A DNA stretch of 64,000 nt, taken from positions 124,001-188,000 of the forward strand of contig CAWJBC010000021.1 in the NCBI GenBank assembly GCA_963840975.1, in the 5' to 3' direction. Made by a program: the position numbers and the translations under genes. The notes beneath the pieces are model-generated. The model was given only the letters and a program-made list of their open reading frames with translations, did not search any database and was not told the DNA's origin. This DNA comes from JAADJA01 sp963840975. Lineage in GTDB: Bacteria; Bacteroidota; Bacteroidia; Bacteroidales; JAADJA01. Of the stretch, positions 57,461-64,000 are shown piece by piece; position 1 is the first letter of the stretch; each line of letters starts with the position of its first letter.

Positions 57461-58664
57461 TAAAATCAGCCTGGGGGGTATGGCAAAACTGATCCACCAG
57501 AGTTAAACTCCAGCGACCATTTTCATCCTTAGTCCTTAAAAACAACATGTGGTTTCCCATTACCAGTTGCGACTGATCTACTTCAAAAGTCAAATCGGTT
57601 ACATTCGGTCCCGGATTTGGCACCGGAATGTTGATACCATCTCCCATTCCCGGATCACTGTCAATGAAATATTCTGCATAAACAATATTCGGTAGGATTG
57701 GAGAAAAGGTCTTTTTGTAGAACTGGTGAATAACAGAATGACTCCATCTCCCGGAAGCATCTTTAGCTCTTACAAAAAGTTTGTTTGAACCCTCGTTCAG
57801 GCTTGTAATATCAACAACAAAAGAGAGTTCCTCCTGGGCCGAATTTCCAGAGACTGGTATTGAAATACCCTGCCCCAAGCCGGGATCGCTGTTGAGAAAA
57901 TATTCGGCAGCTACCAGATTGGGTAGAGATGCGGCATAGCCTTGTTTGTAAAATAACCTGATATTGGTCAAACTCCATAAACCACTTTCGTCTTCGGCCC
58001 TCACATATAGCTTGTGAATTCCTTCCGAAAGGGATGTAATGTCAATAATGTGATTGGTGACAGTCACATTTGTGGAAGGTGAAACAGGAATAGAAGTTCC
58101 CAACCCAAAGCCGGGATCGGTATCAAGAAAATATTCAATCCTGGTCAATTGTTGATTTCCCGGATTAATAGACCTTTTTATGAAAGATTTCCGGGAAGTG
58201 AGGCTCCATAATCCTTCTGTGTCTTTAGCTCTCACACAAAATTGATGAAATCCATCAGGTATAGATGTCAGGTCAACAGCAAAATCAAGGGTCACATCTG
58301 ATCCGCTGGGACTGACCGGAATCGGTGTGCCAGAACCAAACCCGGGATCGGTATCAATGTAATATTCAACCTCGCTCACTAGCGGAGAAGCAATACTAAC
58401 CACTTGTTTTATGAATGGCCTCCTGTTGGTCAGGCTCCATAAACCTTCCGTGTCTTTTACCCTGACATAAAGGTTGTGAAAGCCATCGGGCAGGGATGTC
58501 AGGTCAACGGCAAAATCAAGTGTCACATCAGATCCGTTCGGACTGACTGGTACTGAAATACCCTGTCCGAAACCGGGATCGGTGTCAAAATAATATTCAG
58601 CCTCAGCAACCAACGGATTAGTAATGGTTACTATCTGTTTCAGAAATGGTCTCCGGCTTTGCAA
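57399..58664 (-). CDS. Giant adhesin, FDTDPGFG-repeat region (frame segment)
   Basis: This segment of the gene starting at 59186 holds five of about seven repeats of 80-85 residues. Each begins EYY(F/I)DTDPGFG-x-G, continues with I-x-VSP and VTLDFAVDLTSLPDGFH, then L-x-VR-x-KDTEGLWSLT. It ends by entering a PKD domain (PQADFSANN) that continues in the next frame at 57460. The frame is separated from the upstream piece by one extra base near 58658-58668 and from the downstream piece by one near 57411-57420. The D-x-DPG-x-G core resembles a calcium-binding turn, but this is only a guess. It is probably one polypeptide with the neighbouring segments if the indels are sequencing errors. Confidence 0.75.
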   Translation of the reverse strand: MQSRRPFLKQIVTITNPLVAEAEYYFDTDPGFGQGISVPVSPNGSDVTLDFAVDLTSLPDGFHNLYVRVKDTEGLWSLTNRRPFIKQVVSIASPLVSEVEYYIDTDPGFGSGTPIPVSPSGSDVTLDFAVDLTSIPDGFHQFCVRAKDTEGLWSLTSRKSFIKRSINPGNQQLTRIEYFLDTDPGFGLGTSIPVSPSTNVTVTNHIIDITSLSEGIHKLYVRAEDESGLWSLTNIRLFYKQGYAASLPNLVAAEYFLNSDPGLGQGISIPVSGNSAQEELSFVVDITSLNEGSNKLFVRAKDASGRWSHSVIHQFYKKTFSPILPNIVYAEYFIDSDPGMGDGINIPVPNPGPNVTDLTFEVDQSQLVMGNHMLFLRTKDENGRWSLTLVDQFCHTPQADFSANNVWLGNTTTFNDLVLPD

Positions 58665-58988
58665 GGCTCCATTGTCCCTGCTGATTTTTAGTTCTTACAT
58701 ATAGGTGATGAAATCCTTCCGGCAATCCAGTGATATCTATGCTGAAATCTAAGTTGGGAATATCAGGTCCGGAATTGAATGGAACATTGGTTCCGTTGCC
58801 CGGACCGGGGTCGGTATCAAAGAAGTATTCGAGCTTTGTCAAATCATACAAAGGTGTTGTTACAGTGTTTTTGTAAAATGCACGATTGTTTAATTGGCTC
58901 CATACTCCATTCTCATCTTTTGCCCTGACATAAAGTTTGTGAAAACCGTCGTTAAGCCCGGTAATGCTTAATATTGAAGTTGAAATTG
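58618..58988 (-). CDS. Giant adhesin, second frame segment (repeats 1-2)
   Basis: The frame is open from about 58988 and encodes the end of repeat 1 (FHKLYVRAKDENGVWS) and repeat 2 (LEYFFDTDPGPGNG through LYVRTKNQQGQWSL). There is no plausible start codon at its beginning. It is bounded by one-base shifts near 58983-58992 (loss) and 58658-58668 (gain), and exists only as part of the longer broken gene. Confidence 0.6.
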
Positions 58989-59186
58989 CTAAGGTTGGGC
59001 GATAGGCGGATCAACAGCTATCTGTGTACCTCCATTAAATCCAGGATCGGTATCAAAAAAATATTCCACTTTTGTGATATTCTGCGACCATCCTTTCCCA
59101 ACCATAAACACAATAACCAACATCATCAGCCAACGACCGGGTGATGCAGCGGGCAATAGCCTATGGTTTTTCCATTTGCATATCAT
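58989..59186 (-). CDS. Giant adhesin, start and signal peptide
   Basis: Start of the giant adhesin: a basic N-terminus, then hydrophobic WLMMLVIVFMVGKGWSQ, a Sec signal peptide, followed directly by the first FDTDPGF repeat (VEYFFDTDPGFNGG). Translation runs into a TAG after PPIAQP; removing the effect of one lost base (58983-58992) continues the repeat as LAISTSILSITGLNDGF. It lies 55 bp downstream of the beta-helix gene 59242-60234, suggesting co-transcription. Confidence 0.65.
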   Translation of the reverse strand: MICKWKNHRLLPAASPGRWLMMLVIVFMVGKGWSQNITKVEYFFDTDPGFNGGTQIAVDPPIAQP

Positions 59187-59241
59187 AACTTTTTCCTTTC
59201 AATATTTTTCTGTTTAAGGTATTACCTCAAAAGAAAAACGA

Positions 59242-60234
59242 TTAGTTATGCGATTTTGCCTTCAGGTTTACATTGAGTGTGTTGGACGGTAACGACTGGG
59301 CATCAAGGCTGTAGATGGCTGGAATGGGAGGTAGACCGCTGAGTTTGTAAGGATAGTCTCCACCAAACATTCCGATATCTTTTCCGCTCTCACCTGTGCC
59401 AATGGCAGGAGAACCGACTTTCAGTTGCCATTGACCATCGGTACTGTTACCGGTCGGACCAACAAAAATGTTTGTTTGAACGACGTTCTGTTGGTTGCCA
59501 TTCTGGTTGCCAAACTGAGTGGAGTTGCCTATGTTGTAAGTACTAATGCAATTGCTTAAAGTCACTGTACTCAAGGCGATGTTATTCACCAGTGTGGAAT
59601 TATAAATGGTGATTGGATAATAAAAAATATTGTTCGCAAAAACCCCACTGAAAGTAGTGCTGACTGTTACATAACCATTGAAATAATTATTCGCAATAAG
59701 TATATTGGAATGGGTTTGCAGGAAATATAATGAGTTATAACCAACATAGTTTTCAAAATAATTGTTTAAAATCAGAATATCCGAACAATTAGCCTGAGTA
59801 TATATGGCATTGCTACAGCTATAAGTAAAAAGATTTCTTTCAATGGTTATATTATTGGTGTACAGGTAAATGGAATAATTAAATGTGCAGCCGATAAATT
59901 TGGATCCTTCGCTTCCAGCATAGCAATAAACATAACTATTAAAAGTACTGGGTGAAATATTGTATTGTGTTTGCGGATTTTGTGCGAGAAAATAGCCATT
60001 GCCAATGATGGTCAGTTTCTTTGTTATTGTTAATCCGCCTGCAGAAAACGTAGAACCTTCAAGATACAAAGTATCGTTGTTTAAAGTCGTAACCGCATCA
60101 TGGGCAGCCTGTAATGTGGCATAATGTGCACTTGCATTTGGGGTAGGGTTTACCCTCCATACAGTTGCTGAAACGTTTAAACAAGCCGCACTCAGGGCTG
60201 CAATAATGATAGTTGTAAAAGTTTTTGTTCTCAT
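59242..60234 (-). CDS. Secreted right-handed beta-helix protein (330 aa)
   Basis: Signal peptide 1-23 (MRTKTFTTII, ending VSA). The opening VWRVNPTP with YATLQAAHDAV and TLYLEGS is the usual N-cap of right-handed parallel beta-helix proteins. The rest is short asparagine-rich rungs: TIIGNGYFL, KFIGCTFNYSIYL, ILILNNYFENY, NILIANNYFNGY, VFANNIFYYPI. It ends with NTLNVNLKAKSHN and has neither a T9SS CTD nor an LEGP module, which is unusual here. It may be periplasmic or associate with the adhesin encoded 55 bp downstream. No catalytic residues are recognisable. Confidence 0.8.
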   Translation of the reverse strand: MRTKTFTTIIIAALSAACLNVSATVWRVNPTPNASAHYATLQAAHDAVTTLNNDTLYLEGSTFSAGGLTITKKLTIIGNGYFLAQNPQTQYNISPSTFNSYVYCYAGSEGSKFIGCTFNYSIYLYTNNITIERNLFTYSCSNAIYTQANCSDILILNNYFENYVGYNSLYFLQTHSNILIANNYFNGYVTVSTTFSGVFANNIFYYPITIYNSTLVNNIALSTVTLSNCISTYNIGNSTQFGNQNGNQQNVVQTNIFVGPTGNSTDGQWQLKVGSPAIGTGESGKDIGMFGGDYPYKLSGLPPIPAIYSLDAQSLPSNTLNVNLKAKSHN

Positions 60235-60960
60235 AATTTTTAATTTTTTAAATGTTTATTACTAATTTTCTCTAATGATAATTTTATTTTTAAAAAAGAC
60301 GCTTTGATTGTTAACTGTGATTTCATTCAACCTGCGCGGCAAATTTCCTGACTTAATTTAATTTCATCAATACTACTTTTGTGTGATTTATTGAAATGAT
60401 AAGATTACCTAATGAATTATATAAAATGGTGATTTGTAAGAGAAATGGAGCAGCCAGGATAGAAATAGCCATGATACATTGATTTCAATAATCTCAGCCG
60501 GCTAAACATAAGTTTGACAAGAAAATAATTCAGCATTTAAAAAATATAATATAAGATTAAACCCTTTGTGTGAAGCAAATATAGGGGGTCAGTATTTCTC
60601 AATAACTATGTTTTTGGATATTTAACAAATATTTAACAAAACGGACAGGCTTCCACTCGGGAAAAGGAGTGTATTGGGCTGTATTACTGCCATTGAAGGG
60701 ATATGCAATCCTTTTGTCTTTTTTTACACCCACATTGCACTAGCCAAAGGATTAGAATTGTCATAAAGTGGAACCCCGATTTGACTAAAATATATTTCCA
60801 TTAGTATTATAATCGAAAACGAATGGATTGTTTATTAATTCACATTGTGATTATCATTGGATTTGAAAAGAAAAGCAAGGTTCATCAGAATATGGAAAAA
60901 CAAAAACGCATCAATTCACCTGCAAGTTTGATAGTTTTAATGACAATGTTTCGGACTATT
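60235..60960. other. Long intergenic region upstream of the beta-helix/adhesin pair
   Basis: There are 726 bp with no supported gene on either strand. It is very AT-rich with several poly-A/T tracts near 60235-60300. A minus-strand TATATTTG (60576-60583) matches the -7 consensus, with TTG at 60600-60602 (16-bp spacing, short). If used, it would give a leader of about 340 nt for the gene at 60234. No RNA element is recognisable. Confidence 0.4.
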
Positions 60961-60965
60961 TGATG

Positions 60966-61009
60966 ATTATTAAACAAAAGAGGCTGTCCCATATCCGGGA
61001 CAGCCTCTT
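60966..61009 (-). terminator. Rho-independent terminator of the beta-solenoid adhesin
   Basis: A perfect 13-bp inverted repeat (AAGAGGCTGTCCC at 60978-60990 with its complement at 60997-61009) has a 6-nt loop. On the minus strand it is followed by a T-rich stretch (TTGTTTAATAATC). It starts 20 bp past the stop at 61030. Confidence 0.85.
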
Positions 61010-61029
61010 TAAAGTTTTACAGTTTACTT

Positions 61030-62178
61030 TTAATTAGGAACTGTAGATCCACTACCAAGATTTGGAAACCATTTATCGTCCTTGTCCTTGTTATTCGTTT
61101 GTCTGTCGAAGTTAAAGTCTGAAGGCAGGTAACCTGTTTTTCCTGCCTGAGAAGGTAACCCCCATACAGATGTTTTATCGAAAATGGTAGCACTTCCATC
61201 GCCGTTTCCATCCCCGCTGCGCATACCCCAAATACCGGAACCAAGTAGTTTTTGTCCGGATGTTCCACCATAGACCTGGCCTGATCCGGTTGAATAATCA
61301 TACGAATATGTTCCGGTAGCATAAGGAATCGGATTGGCATTCATGATTCCCTCATGGTTGCGGTTAAAAATGACCACAAAAAGATTGTTAACAATTGAAT
61401 TGGATATTTGCGGACTTGAAACTCCATCAAGCGCAACAATATTTCCATTGCTCAGGATGAAAGCCGGTACCTTGGCAACGGAAGTTGCGCTAGTGGCTGC
61501 AGCAGCGCTGGCAGCATCTCTGATATCCAGAAGTACCCAGTCCACAATATTTACATTGGGAATTGCACCCACACTTCCTGCTCCGGTATAATACCATTTG
61601 GGTGTTCCACCAAAGTAGGGCAGGGTTACATTAAACGGATGACTTAACGGAAGAATACCATTAATTGTTGTATTCATCTTGGTTCCATTGAAAGGGCCTT
61701 CAAGGTATGTTTTGAGTGAAAGTGTACGACTTGTCCAGTTAACCCGGTTATTAGGATCATAATCGTAGCTTTCACCTGCAAACACACCGGTAGCTGTAAT
61801 AAAGTTTACCGTACCTGCATTGACTGATTTGTAAACATTGTATGCACCCGACCATGTATTGGTAGGGAAAACAGCACTTTCAACATTAAAAGTCTGGTTG
61901 TTTTCAACTGACATCAATCGTCCGGCAGCCTGTCCATTTTGGAAAGTACACCTATGGAATGAATACACAGGATCAACAATACTGCCAGCAACCAAATTAA
62001 TACCATTGGTATTCATGTATTCAAAGGTACCGTATTGGGCAGCAATCGTACCTCCACTATTTACATTTAAGCTGTAGTATCCAGTTGAAATTCTGGACAT
62101 TCTGCCCGGAGTTCCTGATAACCCAATCACACTGAGCTTTCCGCCATTGTTTACATTCAGTGTAGTACCCCTTGCCAC
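61030..62178 (-). CDS. Beta-solenoid adhesin, C-terminal frame with LEGP-dockerin module
   Basis: C-terminal portion (about 382 aa) of a large adhesin that starts beyond the window. It opens with beta-solenoid strands (LNVNNGGKLSVIG, LNVNSGGTIAAQYG, a parallel beta-helix pattern). It ends with the LEGP-dockerin module: TYLEGPFNGTKM, GILPLSHPFN, DWVLLDIRD, FNRNHEGIMNA, then calcium-loop-like GDGNGDGSAT and DFNFDRQTNNKD, and the ending GSTVPN. It joins the preceding frame through a one-base loss near 62165-62172 (NSN... becomes NSKPIVARG). There is no T9SS CTD. A strong terminator follows. Confidence 0.8.
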   Translation of the reverse strand: MARGTTLNVNNGGKLSVIGLSGTPGRMSRISTGYYSLNVNSGGTIAAQYGTFEYMNTNGINLVAGSIVDPVYSFHRCTFQNGQAAGRLMSVENNQTFNVESAVFPTNTWSGAYNVYKSVNAGTVNFITATGVFAGESYDYDPNNRVNWTSRTLSLKTYLEGPFNGTKMNTTINGILPLSHPFNVTLPYFGGTPKWYYTGAGSVGAIPNVNIVDWVLLDIRDAASAAAATSATSVAKVPAFILSNGNIVALDGVSSPQISNSIVNNLFVVIFNRNHEGIMNANPIPYATGTYSYDYSTGSGQVYGGTSGQKLLGSGIWGMRSGDGNGDGSATIFDKTSVWGLPSQAGKTGYLPSDFNFDRQTNNKDKDDKWFPNLGSGSTVPN

Positions 62179-63437
62179 AATAGGTTTGAATTTTCAGTGA
62201 CCAGCAAATTTCCACCATTTAATGTAACTCCTCCCAATATATTTGCAGTTAATGAATAAAGATTCAATGTACCCGAATTCACAGTAAGATTATTATTTAC
62301 TGTGATATTTGTAGCCAGATAAGAACCTGCAGCGGGATCACGGTTGATTAATAAATTGTAAAAATAATTGCCGCTGGTGCAGTAGATGTAATTTTGTCCC
62401 ACTCCAACAATTTCCACAGTACCGCCGGTTGGTTGGAACGTGCCAGGGCTGCTTGCACCAAAAGCTTCACCACTTCTCATAATACCCCCGCTCATTGAAG
62501 TTGTTGCTGATGCAGAAAAATTAATGCTGTTATTGCTTATTTCAAATAACCCGGATGTCAACCCAATATGTCCATCAATGTATTCCCATCCTTTGGCATG
62601 TAAAGGAGAATCTGCTATAAATGAACCACTCGTAATATTCAGATTACCCGTTGTTGCTAAGTGAAAAATACCATGAACCAATACACTTCCATCACTCACA
62701 TCCAACAAGCCATTTAAGGTGTAGTCCGTATCAATGATTAAACTGCCCCCTTTGCTTCCTGATTTATACTCATCGCCAACCGAAGAATCCCCGGGAGAAA
62801 CTGAGGCATTGATATTTTTATCTGCGTAATACAAATAAACATTACTGCTTGTTTGATCCGTCATGAACCCGTTAACATGCATCGAATTTGTTCCTATCTG
62901 GAATGAATTATTGGCCTGGACGGTAAGATTTCCTGAAATGTTATACGGTCCCGTATAATCTGACGCACAATAGGAGGGAGATGTTATACTTTTATTTATC
63001 TCGATGTTACCGAATACTGCCGATGGTTCGCTGTTACCAAGGCCCCCGCTAAAATTGCCTCCAATTACATGGATTGTATTCCCTGTCGTTGCAAAGAAAC
63101 TTGCTCCGGCATCCACTGCCAGCCATGATTTTACGTTTATGTTTCCGGCAGCGAGGTTTGCTGATGATCCACTCCTGAACCACATGTTATCAAATGCTAA
63201 AGTACCAGCATTGAAAACACCGGCAGGATCAGTCATTGTTAATCCTCCGTAAATGTCCACAGTTTTAGCTGCAGTTAATGTATATGGACCTATAAATAAG
63301 GTTCCGGATGAAATAGTAAGATTATTATTTATGATAAAGTTTGAAGAGAGAAAAATAGAGTTTGCTTTTCCCCCATTACCTTTTGTCAAATCAATTCGTT
63401 CAGTTTCCGTTATTTCACTGTTCAAAGGAGCAAGCAT
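62157..63437 (-). CDS. Beta-solenoid adhesin, middle frame segment
   Basis: This segment has about 420 residues of regular beta-strand repeats: NNNLTISSGTLFIG, TVDIYGGLTM, ISGNLTVQANNSFQIG, LDVSDGSVLVHG, NITSGSFIADS, NNNLTVNSGTLNLY. This pattern is typical of Bacteroidota filamentous-haemagglutinin-like or parallel beta-helix adhesins. It has no signal peptide and no independent start. One-base shifts connect it upstream (near 63433-63440, gain) and downstream (62165-62172, loss). With the flanking frames it forms one polypeptide whose N-terminus is outside the window. Confidence 0.75.
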   Translation of the reverse strand: MLAPLNSEITETERIDLTKGNGGKANSIFLSSNFIINNNLTISSGTLFIGPYTLTAAKTVDIYGGLTMTDPAGVFNAGTLAFDNMWFRSGSSANLAAGNINVKSWLAVDAGASFFATTGNTIHVIGGNFSGGLGNSEPSAVFGNIEINKSITSPSYCASDYTGPYNISGNLTVQANNSFQIGTNSMHVNGFMTDQTSSNVYLYYADKNINASVSPGDSSVGDEYKSGSKGGSLIIDTDYTLNGLLDVSDGSVLVHGIFHLATTGNLNITSGSFIADSPLHAKGWEYIDGHIGLTSGLFEISNNSINFSASATTSMSGGIMRSGEAFGASSPGTFQPTGGTVEIVGVGQNYIYCTSGNYFYNLLINRDPAAGSYLATNITVNNNLTVNSGTLNLYSLTANILGGVTLNGGNLLVTENSNLLWQGVLH

Positions 63438-64000
63438 GGATTCCTTTGGCTGCTTTGTTAATGACTACATTAAAAAGAGTGCAACCACTTGATTGACTGA
63501 TATAACCATCACCGGAACCGTAAAATTCGAAGATTCCTGCTGTCGGTGTAAAGTCAGCCCGGTTACCGGAAAATCCATAAGCTGTTCTGATGGTACCTCC
63601 TGTGATGTTGTTGGTCAGTGTGTAGGAAGAATTATTAATATTGATACCACAGGTTTTAAAATCAAGGACTCCGCCACTCATTTCAATGGATGCATTACTT
63701 GCATAGGGCCAATCACTAACCGACCCTGATACGTTTACTGTACCACCGTAAATATGAAGCTCACCGTTTAAATCAACCCACAGGTTACCTGCTAAGTTAT
63801 TCAGGTTAATGGTTCCTCCATCGATTACAATAATAAGCTCCAAAAATTCCATTGTCCAAAAGATCATTGGCAGTAAAAGAACCCGTTATGACATCCACTG
63901 CGCCTGCAGTCCAATCGTAGGCTGCACAAATAACATTGTTGTCGAGATAAGGCCTAAAGGCACCACCGGCTGCTTTGTTGACTTCGAGAATGTTAAAGGT
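63415..64000 (-). CDS. Beta-solenoid adhesin, upstream frame segments (runs off window)
   Basis: From the window edge the frame reads TFNILEVNKAAGG... and AVDVITGSFTANDLLDNGIFG to about 63845. There one extra base shifts it into the frame 63415-63867 (IIVIDGGTINLNNLAGNL through TLFNVVINKAAKG). Both halves carry the same rung pattern, and the phrase FN-x2-(V/I)NKAA occurs twice about 150 residues apart, marking an internal repeat that recurs as FYNLLINRDPAAG. It belongs to the adhesin that ends at 61030. Confidence 0.65.

Overview
The window looks like a chromosomal segment of an uncultured member of the Bacteroidota, probably Bacteroidales. It is AT-rich. It carries type IX secretion (T9SS) type-A C-terminal sorting domains (CTDs), Bacteroidota-style -7 promoter boxes (TAnnTTTG), and gingipain-like family C25 proteins. 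It also has long Ig/PKD/FN3/MAM multidomain proteins typical of Bacteroidota surfaces. Every gene I can support lies on the minus strand, so transcription runs from 64000 towards 1. Essentially every gene encodes a secreted or surface protein. I see no tRNA, rRNA, CRISPR array, transposase or housekeeping gene.

Layout from high to low coordinates. (1) 64000-61030: the C-terminal part of a large beta-solenoid adhesin, broken by three single-base frameshifts. (2) 60234-51461: a small beta-helix protein followed by a giant adhesin. The adhesin has about seven FDTDPGFG-type repeats, PKD, FN3 and Ig-like domains, then 14 gap-free 70-residue repeats; three frameshifts lie in its N-terminal quarter. 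(3) 51172-40733: six tandem paralogues of a trimeric fibre family. Five end in a peptidase S74 intramolecular chaperone with the Ser-x4-Lys autocleavage signature. (4) 40441-39885: a decayed gene remnant. (5) 39467-36627: a T9SS beta-helix protein. (6) 36500-25712: secreted peptidases of three unrelated families, M28 aminopeptidase, M14 carboxypeptidase and S8 subtilisin, sharing the same accessory modules. (7) 25103-1: six gingipain-like C25 proteins in tandem.

Two C-terminal endings divide most of these proteins. One group (four C25 proteins and the 36.6-39.5 kb beta-helix protein) ends in a canonical T9SS CTD. The other group (one C25, M28, M14, S8, both giant adhesins and the pseudogene) ends in a roughly 200-residue module. 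I call it LEGP-dockerin here, because it starts with a LEGP motif and ends in two dockerin-like calcium loops and a final S-x-IP. It sits exactly where a sorting signal would be expected.

The most striking observation concerns the C25 array. Five paralogues have the clan CD His-Gly catalytic motif changed to Glu-Gly while keeping the Cys block. The sixth keeps His-Gly but has Asp in place of the catalytic Cys. The array therefore shows reciprocal loss of the two dyad residues. It also carries recent gene-boundary-spanning direct repeats (about 1.4 kb, offset 3953 bp) that point to growth by unequal recombination.
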